64,000 nt of DNA. Origin: Pontibacter burrus. GTDB lineage: Bacteria > Bacteroidota > Bacteroidia > Cytophagales > Hymenobacteraceae. Position 1 is the stretch's first letter. Every line of letters begins with the position of its first letter. A model generated the notes under the pieces. The model searched no databases. It was not told the DNA's origin and was given only the letters and a program-made list of their open reading frames with translations. The stretch is taken from the NCBI RefSeq assembly GCF_010686685.1, contig NZ_JAAGWD010000001.1, positions 434,001 through 498,000 of the forward strand, in the 5' to 3' direction. The translations under genes and the position numbers were made by a program. Of this stretch, positions 11,601 to 19,027 are shown piece by piece.

Positions 11601-14600
11601 CTATAGATCCGGTTTCCGGGGCAACAGGCTATACCTGGACTGTGCCGGCCGGCTTTACAATTTTGAGCGGGCAGAATACGACGCAGATAACAGTAAAAGT
11701 AGGTTCGGGTTCAGGTACGATCTCTGTTAAAGCAAAAGGAGCATGTGCCGACGGACCAGCCCAGACCTTAGCAGTACAACCACAGGTAAGCATTCCGAAT
11801 CCTCCGGCAACTATAAACGGCCCTGCCGATGTGTGTAAGTCACAGGCTGGAATTACCTATAGTGTAACACCGGTTGCAGGCGTAAAAACCTATACTTGGA
11901 CGGTACCACAGGGATGGACAATAACAGCAGGACAAGGCACGGCAACTATAACGGTAACAGCCGGAACGGGTAATGGGAACGTAACGGTTACTGCAGCCAG
12001 CGACTGCGGAACAAGTACTGCACAGATTCTGCCAGTAAAAGTTTCGACAGAAGCGCCTGCCAACCCGGGTGCCATTTCAGGTATTGCAACGGTTTGTTCC
12101 GGCTTGCAGGGAGTAACTTATAGCATCGCGCCAGTTGCAGGTGCTACAGCCTATGAGTGGAGTGCACCAGGCTGGACTATAGTTTCCGGCCAGGGAACAA
12201 CCAGTATCACAGTAAATGCAGGAACTGCCAACACAACTATAACGGTGATAGCAAAGAATGCCTGCGGCAATGCAAGCAGTTCAACAAAACAGGTTCAGAT
12301 CACGGATGTGGTTCCTTCTGCTCCTGCAGCGATCAAAGGCACGCCTTATGGCTGCTCTACCCAAACAGCTACTTACACCATCGATCCGGTAGCGGGTGCC
12401 ATCGGCTATAGTTGGAGCGTGCCGGCTGGCTGGACGATCGTATCAGGCCAGAACAGTACATCCATCACAGTTAAGGTAGGCTCGGGTTCCGGTACCATTT
12501 CGGTAAAAGCCAAAGGCAGCTGCGGCGATGGCCCGGCCAGAACCCTGACCGTGCAGCCGCAAATTAACCTGCCTGCTGCGCCAGCTGCGATCACGGGCCC
12601 GGATGAGATCTGTAAAGGCCAGGGCAGCTTAACCTATAGCGTAACGCCGGTGGCGGGCATCACAGCTTATAACTGGAGTGTACCGGCAGGCTGGACCATC
12701 ACGTCCGGACAAGGCACAGCCACGATAAAAGTAACAGCGGGCACAACAGGCGGCACGGTTTCAGTAACGGCAACCAACGACTGCGGCACCAGCCCGGCTC
12801 AGAGCAAAGCCGTGAAGGTATCGACCGAAGCGCCGGCCACGCCAGGGGCCATCACAGGAGCCGGCACAGTGTGCGGAGGCGAACAGAGCATCAGCTACAG
12901 CATTGCGCCTGTGGCCGGCGCGACCAGCTACGAGTGGAGCGCCCCAGGCTGGACTATCACCTCCGGACAGGGAACTACTACCATTACAGTAACTGCAGGA
13001 TCAACCGGAACCACCATCTCTGTGATTGCGAAAAATGCCTGCGGTAATACAAGTGCGGCCCAATTAGCAACTGTAGTTACACAATCTATACCAGCTAAGC
13101 CTGGAACTATAACCGGCACAACAGCAGCCTGCTCAGGCAAAGACCAGACTTACACGGTGCCTGTTGTAGCAGGAGCTACAAGCTATACCTGGACAGTACC
13201 AACAGGCTGGACTATAGTGTCTCAAAATGGCAATACCCTTGTTGTGAAAGCAGGCACAACAGCCGGAACTATAGGTGTAGCCGCCGGAAATGGTTGTGGC
13301 ACCGGGCCGGCAACAACTCTGGATGTTAAACCTATTACAGGGGCAATTACGGGCATAAACGGCATAACAGGCAATGCGGCAGTCTGTGTGGGAGGAACAG
13401 CGAAGTTCTCGGTACCGGCTGGCTCAAATGTCAGTAAGTATACCTGGGAAGTACCAGCCGGCTGGACTATAGTTTCAGGACAGGGAACAATAGAAGTTAC
13501 AGTAAAATCGGGCACAGCGAAAGGAACTATAAAGCTAACCGCTTCAAACGACTGCGGCCAGGCAACTGTATCAAGAGAAATAGAGATAACAACGACGGTC
13601 CCTGCTGTTCCGGGAACTATAACCGGCAGTGCCAGCGCCTGCTCCGGCAGTGTGCAGAAATATAGCATTGCGCCAGTAACAGGTGCTACAGGTTATGCAT
13701 GGGAAGTGCCGCAAGGCTGGAGCATAACCGCCGGTCAGGGAACAACCGAAATAACTGTTACTGCTGGAACAACACAGGGAGAAATAAAGGTAAGCGCTAC
13801 CAATGCGTGCGGTAACAGTAGCAGCGCCTCAACCAAAACGATAAGTGTTACCACCAGTGCACCGGCTGCCGGTACTATAACAGGAACCAGCGCCATCTGT
13901 AGTACTACCAACGGTCTTACTTATAGTGTAACGCCAGTAGCAGGTGCCACCAACTATAGCTGGACCGTACCAACCGGCTGGACAATAGTAAGCGGACATG
14001 GTACCAACAGCATTGTAGTAAACGCAGGCACTAACAGCGGCGAGATAAAAGTAGCGGCGGGCAATGCCTGCGGCCTGGGTAACTTCAGCACTCTAACAGT
14101 AACAATGCCAACACAGGTAGCCAAGCCAGGGCAGATTCTTGGTTCTATGGATGCCTGCAGCAGCCTGCCAACTACACAGTATGCCATAGCACCGGTACCG
14201 GGCGCAACCGGTTACGAGTGGGAGGTGCCACTGGGCTGGAAGCTTGTAGCAGGTCAGGGATCGAATACCATATTGGTAAGTGTAACCAGTACGCCGGGAA
14301 CTATTAAAGTAAGAGCTGTAAATGCCTGTACCCAGAGCGAGTTCAGCGAACTTGCTGTGAAACCGGTAGCAACCCAACCATTTAGTCCTGCTTCCATTAT
14401 AGGGCCTGCCGAAGCTTGCGTGGGCCGTGATGTAGTGTACAAAGTGACTGAGGTGGAAGATGCATCTTCTTACTCCTGGGAGGTACCGCCAACCTGGAGA
14501 ATCTCCTCCGGACAGGGCACTAACCAGATTACGGTTACAGTTGGCCCGGTAGGTGGCAAAATTGAAGTGAAGGCTAATAACGGATGTGGCGCCAGCAATG

Positions 14601-15145
14601 GAACTTTAAAAGAGGTGCGCGTGATGGAGCTTGCTTCAATGGGTGAAATAAAAGACCTGAGCAACCCTTGCGAAGGCCTGAAATACATGGTAGATCCGGT
14701 ACCGGGAGCCACATCTTATACCTGGAGATTGCCGGAAGGCTGGTCTATAGTTGCAGGTGAGGGCACGAACATTATTATGGTACAGGCCGACAAATACGAT
14801 GGTATTATAAGTGTAGCAGCTGATAACGGCGTTTGCGGTACAGAGCCAGCAGCTATGAGAACAGACAAGTCGTTGCAGGATACAGAAATAGTAGTGCCAA
14901 ACGTGTTCTCACCAAATGGCGATGGCAACCACGATACCTGGGTGATAAGCAGTTTCGAGCGGTTTACGGACAATGAAATCACTGTACTGAACCGTTGGGG
15001 AGCAGAAGTGTTTAAAGCCAAATCTTACAAGAATAACTGGACAGGCGATAATTTATCAGAAGGCACCTATTATTATATAGGGCGTGTAAAGCTCTGCGAT
15101 GGATCATACAGAGCGCTGAAGGGTTACGTGATGATTGTCAGATAA
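8669..15145 (+). CDS. Giant T9SS adhesin: ice-binding-like (DUF3494) domain, DUF11 domain, 20 PKD-like repeats, type B sorting domain
   Basis: This is a 2158-aa secreted protein. The signal peptide ends near residue 25 (TLAQ). Residues ~27-225 match the DUF3494 ice-binding-like fold (LGAASAFNVLADEKVTN opening, GVYRINGNATISGPL, FVFQVTGDL). A DUF11-type repeat covers about 228-350 (VGDTVTFRIEIRNLGP). Residues 357-2073 are 20 tandem PKD-like repeats of 84-87 aa, each with a first Cys, a W(S/T/E)VP..W.I..G core and a second Cys before the linker. Residues 2074-2158 are the type B sorting domain (VVPNVFSPNGDGNHDTW, VLNRWG, final VMIVR). Repeats 5-13 form three copies of a 259-aa three-repeat unit. 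The role is probably adhesion or ice/surface attachment; ice binding itself is inferred from the fold only. Confidence 0.87.
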   Translation: MGRVVRKALLFTVAFFSIVANTLAQGLDLGAASAFNVLADEKVTNNGSTIVQGNVGVGTGAVISGFTAGSIKGKTHINNATSLGALSSLATIYQTNFQKSFTRTLPNTLSDEALNPGVYRINGNATISGPLFLNGNFNPNAVFVFQVTGDLKVDQNVTVALINGTTVNNVLWVVAGNVQVGVGAYIKGNIVSDKNITLGDDAAILGRVMSLKGSVQMNNNIVSQPTDLSIQKTKESNTTEPKKYAVGDTVTFRIEIRNLGPVDDEIVMVRDVLPAGLSFMSANTTKAGSSYDPTFGIWVLDELKVGEVQVLKIKARATMAGYIVNTATVAGSTVDENLTNNKSDADLCVVLSDAGEIQGPTAICAGSTNTYKIKQIAGATYTWSVPSDWVITAGSRNSSEITVRVGNTSGTISVTVNNICGASAPSRLTVEVVKDVPPKPGPISGTLELCSNKATTYSIAPVPGAVGYKWTLPVGWTMVSDNGTSIVVTTDGDAGTKRLSVSAYNLCGPGEPSVLDVTPVLKVPDTPGAISGPASVCSTVASTTYTIAKVNNASSYTWAVPAGWTILSGQGTTTITVKPTAQAGEITVKALNDCGESTAQKLIVTPVENPPLTPGTIKGADAVCVSSAGNEYSIDPVPNAKGYTWSVPAGWTIVSGQNTTAITVSAGTAGGKIIVVALNDCGSNGSSSKDVLITDVVPSAPAAIKGTPYGCSTQTATYTIDPVAGAIGYSWSVPAGWTIVSGQNSTSITVRVGSGSGTISVKAKGSCGDGLARTLTVQPQINLPAAPAAITGPDDICQGQGSLTYSVTPVAGIIAYNWSVPAGWTITSGQGTATIKVTAGTTGGIVSVTATNDCGTSPAQSKVVKVSTEAPATPGAITGAGTVCGGEQSISYSIAPVAGATSYEWSAPGWTIISGQGSTSITVKPGTSGTTITVTAKNACGLGSSNTKQVVITNTPPPAPTAIKGTPYGCATHTATYTIDPVSGATGYTWTVPAGFTILSGQNTTQITVKVGSGSGTISVKAKGACADGPAQTLAVQPQVSIPNPPATINGPADVCKSQAGITYSVTPVAGVKTYTWTVPQGWTITAGQGTATITVTAGTGNGNVTVTAASDCGTSTAQILPVKVSTEAPANPGAISGIATVCSGLQGVTYSIAPVAGATAYEWSAPGWTIVSGQGTTSITVNAGTANTTITVIAKNACGNASSSTKQVQITDVVPSAPAAIKGTPYGCSTQTATYTIDPVAGAIGYSWSVPAGWTIVSGQNSTSITVKVGSGSGTISVKAKGSCGDGPARTLTVQPQINLPAAPAAITGPDEICKGQGSLTYSVTPVAGITAYNWSVPAGWTITSGQGTATIKVTAGTTGGTVSVTATNDCGTSPAQSKAVKVSTEAPATPGAITGAGTVCGGEQSISYSIAPVAGATSYEWSAPGWTITSGQGTTTITVTAGSTGTTISVIAKNACGNTSAAQLATVVTQSIPAKPGTITGTTAACSGKDQTYTVPVVAGATSYTWTVPTGWTIVSQNGNTLVVKAGTTAGTIGVAAGNGCGTGPATTLDVKPITGAITGINGITGNAAVCVGGTAKFSVPAGSNVSKYTWEVPAGWTIVSGQGTIEVTVKSGTAKGTIKLTASNDCGQATVSREIEITTTVPAVPGTITGSASACSGSVQKYSIAPVTGATGYAWEVPQGWSITAGQGTTEITVTAGTTQGEIKVSATNACGNSSSASTKTISVTTSAPAAGTITGTSAICSTTNGLTYSVTPVAGATNYSWTVPTGWTIVSGHGTNSIVVNAGTNSGEIKVAAGNACGLGNFSTLTVTMPTQVAKPGQILGSMDACSSLPTTQYAIAPVPGATGYEWEVPLGWKLVAGQGSNTILVSVTSTPGTIKVRAVNACTQSEFSELAVKPVATQPFSPASIIGPAEACVGRDVVYKVTEVEDASSYSWEVPPTWRISSGQGTNQITVTVGPVGGKIEVKANNGCGASNGTLKEVRVMELASMGEIKDLSNPCEGLKYMVDPVPGATSYTWRLPEGWSIVAGEGTNIIMVQADKYDGIISVAADNGVCGTEPAAMRTDKSLQDTEIVVPNVFSPNGDGNHDTWVISSFERFTDNEITVLNRWGAEVFKAKSYKNNWTGDNLSEGTYYYIGRVKLCDGSYRALKGYVMIVR
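10778..13108 (+). repeat. Three exact-length 777-bp higher-order repeats inside the giant adhesin gene
   Basis: The units are 10778-11554, 11555-12331 and 12332-13108. Each encodes three PKD-like repeats (86+87+86 aa) beginning I(K)GTPYGC, I(T/N)GP.(D/E)(I/V)C and I(T/S)G..TVC. Units 1 and 3 are nearly identical at protein level and very similar in DNA, while the middle unit is clearly more diverged. This implies duplication plus later sequence exchange between outer units, or two rounds of duplication. Confidence 0.9.
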
Positions 15146-15157
15146 ACCGCACTATTT

Positions 15158-16120
15158 ATGAAAACAAAATTACCCTTTTTACTGCTGATACTTCTGGGGT
15201 TAACAACAGTGCAGCGACTTGCAGCGCAGCAGGCGCCACAGTATACGCAGTACATATTTAACGAGTTGATCATTAACCCTGCGTATTCTGGCAGCAAGGA
15301 CATTATGAACATCAATGCCACCTACCGGTCGCAGTGGACAGGACTGGAGGGTGCTCCATCTACTCAGACGTTGAGTGTGGATGGCCCGGCTAAGAACAAC
15401 CGCCTGGGCTGGGGCGTGCATCTGATGAACGACGCAGCAGGTGCGCAGTCGCAGACCGGGGTTTATGCCAACATAGCGGTACGCATTTACCTGAGCCGTA
15501 AGTCGCAGCTCTCGCTGGGCGTGGGAAGCGGTGTGGCACAATACACGCTGGATGGCACCAAGCTAAACCCGGGCGATGATGTGCCTGACATTGCGATACC
15601 AGAGACCCGCGAATCGGAAATACTGCCGGATGCAAAGCTGGGTATCTTCTTTAACACAGAGCGTTATTATGCGGGGCTTTCAGTTGCTAACCTGATTCCC
15701 TTCAGGGATGATAAAAGAATTATTGCCACTCCCCGCCGGCACTACTTTTTCTCGACGGGATATATGTTTGATTTAGGCCCATACCTGCGCCTGAAACCGA
15801 GTTTTCTGTTAAAGGATGACTTCAGGGGGCCTGCAAACCTGGACTTTAATGCCTTCTTCGTGATCTATAACAGGTTGTGGCTGGGTGGTTCTTACCGCAC
15901 CTCAGCACCAATCTTTACAGATGTAAATATGGATGAGATAAAAAAGCGTAATGCCTGGGCGCTGATGGCACAGGTTTATGCTACTCAAAAATTCCGGATC
16001 GGGTATTCCTATGATGTTAGCCTTACCAAAATGCGCGATTATTCGTCGCATGAAGTATCTTTGGGCTATTCAATCTTCCGGAAGCAACTCGGACGAACCA
16101 TTACTCCGCGTAACCTATGA
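15158..16120 (+). CDS. PorP/SprF-family outer-membrane protein, partner of the giant adhesin
   Basis: A 320-aa paralogue of the protein at 7238-8203, with a signal peptide (1-23) and the family motif QYTQYIFNELIINPAYSG followed by RSQWTGLEGAPSTQ. It is predicted to be an outer-membrane barrel-like protein required for surface delivery of the type B-sorted adhesin. It starts 12 bp after the adhesin stop and overlaps the following OmpA gene by 4 bp (ATGA), so adhesin, SprF-like protein and OmpA protein form one operon. Confidence 0.88.
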   Translation: MKTKLPFLLLILLGLTTVQRLAAQQAPQYTQYIFNELIINPAYSGSKDIMNINATYRSQWTGLEGAPSTQTLSVDGPAKNNRLGWGVHLMNDAAGAQSQTGVYANIAVRIYLSRKSQLSLGVGSGVAQYTLDGTKLNPGDDVPDIAIPETRESEILPDAKLGIFFNTERYYAGLSVANLIPFRDDKRIIATPRRHYFFSTGYMFDLGPYLRLKPSFLLKDDFRGPANLDFNAFFVIYNRLWLGGSYRTSAPIFTDVNMDEIKKRNAWALMAQVYATQKFRIGYSYDVSLTKMRDYSSHEVSLGYSIFRKQLGRTITPRNL

Positions 16121-18102
16121 TGTATAATATCACCCGAACTATTTGCTTATGGATGCTTGCCCTGAACTTTGTGGTGCTAACAGCTACTGCTCAGGACACG
16201 CAAAAAGCCGATAAGCACTTTAGCAACTTTGAATTTAGCCTGGCCCTGGACGAGTACAAAGCCAGCCTGGAACAGGGCGAGCCAACCCTGCCCGTTGTAC
16301 AGCGTATTGCCGACATCTATCGGATTCTGAATAACTCGAAAGAAGCAGAATTCTGGTATGCGCAGGTCATCAACTTTACAGGCGCGGACCCGGCCAACTA
16401 CTTTTTATATGCTGAATCGGCAAAACGGAACGGCAACTATAGCAAGGCTAAGCAACTGTTTCTGATGTACAGCGAGAAAGTGCCCGCACAGGCAGCACTG
16501 GCTAAACGACTGGCGGCCTCCTGCGATACAGCCATGAAGTGGATGCGTGACCCGCGGCCTTATACTATAAAAACCTCCCGAAGCCTGAACTCAGATGCGG
16601 CTGAATTCAGCCCGTTCAGGACCAAAGACGGCGTTTACATTGCTTCTGATAGAACAAGACCAGATAAGCGCCAGACGTATGCCTGGACCGGACAGGGATA
16701 TATCCAGATGTATTTTGCCCCAGCTAAAACAGACACCTCGTGGGGTACCCCGGTACCACTGCCCTCATCTATAAACACTGCTTACCACAACGGGCCGGCT
16801 GTGTTTCTGGAAAAGGACAATACATTGTTTTTTACCCGTACACATGCCGTTAAAAGACAAAATACCCAGCACAATCCCGATCCTACCAGCTGGTTTAAAG
16901 GAACGGAGGGCGGTACCCACATCAACCGTTTAGGAATTTATACTGCTGTTAAGAAAAAAGATAAATGGAAGAAAATTAAGCCATTTAAATTTAACAAAAC
17001 AGAGCAATACTCTATCGGGCATCCAGCCATTACAACAGATGGTAAAGTGCTTTATTTTGTATCGGATATGCCGGGCGGCTTCGGCGAGACAGATATTTAC
17101 TACAGCGAGCGGCAGGCCAATGGCGAGTGGGGCATACCGGTAAACGCCGGCGACAAGATCAACACGTCAGGTCGTGAAAGCTTCCCGACGCTGGGGCCAA
17201 ATGGCGAACTTTACTTCTCTTCGGACGGACACATGGGCATGGGTGGTCTGGATCTGTTTATAGCCAAAGGCACGCATAAGAACTGGACAGGAGTAGAGAA
17301 CCTGAAATACCCTATGAATACTTCTCATGACGACTTTGGTCTGTCTATGGATCCTTCCGGCAAAACAGGACTTATCTCATCGGGCAGATTAGGGCAGGAC
17401 GGACTGGATGATATTTTCACGTTCAAGGAAAACAGGATTCCGTGCACGGTAATTGGCAGAACGATAGAATACATAGCCGATAGTCAGAACCGGGGTAAAA
17501 AACGTGAAGTGCCTGTAGGTAATGTAAGATTGGTAATAAGCGAAGTAGGCAGCAACGAGCGCCCGATAGAAATTATCTCGAGCTCTGACGGAACATTTAT
17601 TCTTCCAGTATATGGCGGTGCCACTTATTCAATCCGTGGCTCAAAGCCAAATTACCTGACGCAAACTATAAGAGTATCGCCGGACTGCCGCACGACAGAA
17701 GACTCGGTAAAAGTGGAGATGGTGTTTAACCGCGACACACCAAACAGGCCGATCGTACTGGAGAACATCTACTACGAGCTAGACAAAGCAGAAATTACAC
17801 AGCAAGCAGCTTTAGAGCTAGATAAACTGGTAGAGACGTTGAAGGACAATCCGCATATCCGAATTGAGCTGAGTTCGCACACCGACAGCCGTCATTCGCA
17901 CCGCTACAACGAAATGTTGTCGGAGTTAAGGGCCAAATCAGCGGTAGATTACCTGATCTCGAGAGGAATTGAGAGACAGCGGCTGGAAGCCAAAGGCTAC
18001 GGCGAAACTCAGTTGGTAAACCAATGTGCCGATGGCGTAACCTGCCCTGAGGAGCTGCACCAGGAAAACCGTAGAACCGAATTTAAGATTCTTGCGAGGT
18101 AA
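16117..18102 (+). CDS. PorE-like protein: TPR, WD40-like propeller, carboxypeptidase regulatory-like domain, OmpA C-terminal domain
   Basis: A 661-aa exported protein with a signal peptide ending near residue 25 (TATAQ). TPR-like helices cover ~28-140 (DKHFSNFEF, ADIYRIL, YAQV). A PD40-type beta-propeller spans ~150-430 (SPFRTKDGVYIASD, ITTDGKVLYFVSD, LGPNGELYFSSD, LSMDPSGKTGLISS). A regulatory-like beta-sandwich covers ~440-535. An OmpA peptidoglycan-binding domain spans ~545-661 (ENIYYELDKAEI, SSHTDSR, LSELRAKSAVDYL). This architecture matches T9SS-associated PorE and the OmpA proteins encoded beside SprF genes, which tie outer-membrane complexes to peptidoglycan. Unlike classical PorE, I see no lipobox. 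Its start overlaps the SprF-like stop. Confidence 0.87.
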   Translation: MMYNITRTICLWMLALNFVVLTATAQDTQKADKHFSNFEFSLALDEYKASLEQGEPTLPVVQRIADIYRILNNSKEAEFWYAQVINFTGADPANYFLYAESAKRNGNYSKAKQLFLMYSEKVPAQAALAKRLAASCDTAMKWMRDPRPYTIKTSRSLNSDAAEFSPFRTKDGVYIASDRTRPDKRQTYAWTGQGYIQMYFAPAKTDTSWGTPVPLPSSINTAYHNGPAVFLEKDNTLFFTRTHAVKRQNTQHNPDPTSWFKGTEGGTHINRLGIYTAVKKKDKWKKIKPFKFNKTEQYSIGHPAITTDGKVLYFVSDMPGGFGETDIYYSERQANGEWGIPVNAGDKINTSGRESFPTLGPNGELYFSSDGHMGMGGLDLFIAKGTHKNWTGVENLKYPMNTSHDDFGLSMDPSGKTGLISSGRLGQDGLDDIFTFKENRIPCTVIGRTIEYIADSQNRGKKREVPVGNVRLVISEVGSNERPIEIISSSDGTFILPVYGGATYSIRGSKPNYLTQTIRVSPDCRTTEDSVKVEMVFNRDTPNRPIVLENIYYELDKAEITQQAALELDKLVETLKDNPHIRIELSSHTDSRHSHRYNEMLSELRAKSAVDYLISRGIERQRLEAKGYGETQLVNQCADGVTCPEELHQENRRTEFKILAR

Positions 18103-18130
18103 TAACTAACTATAGGATATAGCAATAAAC

Positions 18131-18166
18131 AAAAAGAGCGGCACCCGAAAAGATGCCGCTCTTTTT
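18131..18166. terminator. Bidirectional terminator between convergent genes
   Basis: A 13-bp stem, AAAAAGAGCGGCA (18131-18143) with TGCCGCTCTTTTT (18154-18166), has A/T tracts on both sides. It lies between the convergent OmpA gene and 3-hydroxybutyrate dehydrogenase gene. An exact AACTATAGTT follows at 18169-18178. Confidence 0.9.
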
Positions 18167-18181
18167 ATAACTATAGTTCTT

Positions 18182-18949
18182 TTACTGAGCCGACCAGCCA
18201 CCATCTATAGGCAGCATCGCGCCTGTCATCTGGCTGGCTGTATCCGAAGCTAAATAAAGCGCCAGGTTGGCAATGGCATCAATGGTTACAAACTGTTTTA
18301 CAGCCTGCTTTTTCAGCATTACTTTTTCAATTACATCCGACTCAGACATCTGGTGCGCTTTGGCCTGGTCAGCGATCTGGGCTTCTACCAAAGGCGTTCG
18401 TACATAGCCGGGGCAGATAGCATTGCAGGTAATGTTATGCGGAGCGCCTTCCAGGGCAAGTACTTTAGTTAAGCCGGCAATGCCATGTTTGGCAGTAACA
18501 TAAGCAATCTTGTATTCCGATGCCCGCAGTGCATGTGCCGATGCAATGTTGATGATCCGCCCGAACCCCCGGCTCTTCATGCCTTTCCAGACAGCTTTGG
18601 CCGCATGAAACGAAGCCGACATGTTGATGGAGATAATAGCATCCCATTTGTCTTCCGGAAACTCATCTACTGGGGCCACATGCTGTATGCCAGCATTGTT
18701 TATCAGCACATCCACCTGCCCAAGTTCCTGCTCAGCCAACGCTACCATTTCCCGTATTTGCTCGGGGTGCATCAGGTTGGCAGGCGAGTGCACTGCTTTA
18801 ACATTATAAGTATCGGCTATTTCTTTCGCTATATCGGGTCCGTTTTTCTCGAGGCCATTTAGGAGCAGGTTATAGCCTTGTGCCGCAAAAGCGCGTGCTA
18901 TGCCCAGGCCAATGCCGCTGGTGCCGCCGGTTATCAATACATTTTTCAT
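18182..18949 (-). CDS. bdhA: 3-hydroxybutyrate dehydrogenase (SDR family)
   Basis: A 255-aa classical short-chain dehydrogenase. The cofactor loop GGTSGIGLG is at residues 8-16, NNAG at 84-87, the catalytic Ser at 137, and YxxxK at Tyr150/Lys154. The HPEQIREMV and IQHVAPVDEFP segments and the C-terminal MLPIDGGWSAQ are typical of NAD-dependent D-3-hydroxybutyrate dehydrogenases, which interconvert 3-hydroxybutyrate and acetoacetate in the cytoplasm. It lies downstream of the TonB-receptor operon but is separated from it by a terminator, so it may have its own promoter. Substrate specificity within the SDR family is an inference from these motifs. Confidence 0.85.
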   Translation of the reverse strand: MKNVLITGGTSGIGLGIARAFAAQGYNLLLNGLEKNGPDIAKEIADTYNVKAVHSPANLMHPEQIREMVALAEQELGQVDVLINNAGIQHVAPVDEFPEDKWDAIISINMSASFHAAKAVWKGMKSRGFGRIINIASAHALRASEYKIAYVTAKHGIAGLTKVLALEGAPHNITCNAICPGYVRTPLVEAQIADQAKAHQMSESDVIEKVMLKKQAVKQFVTIDAIANLALYLASDTASQMTGAMLPIDGGWSAQ

Positions 18950-18971
18950 GCTGTGTAAACTATAGTGCTAT

Positions 18972-19006
18972 AAAAAATCGGAGCGCCCCTATAAAGAGCG
19001 CTCCGA
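18972..19006 (-). terminator. Terminator of the TonB-receptor operon
   Basis: On the minus strand a 9-bp stem (TCGGAGCGC 18978-18986 with GCGCTCCGA 18998-19006) is followed by a T6 run (18972-18977). It lies 22 bp after the receptor stop codon. Confidence 0.87.
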
Positions 19007-19027
19007 ACAAATTAAACTTTAACTGAT

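Noticed and set aside
9220..15021. Many minus-strand ORFs of 60-150 codons within the giant adhesin gene
   Set aside because: They are regular shadows of the repetitive PKD-like codons (low-stop antisense frame) and recur with the repeat period.
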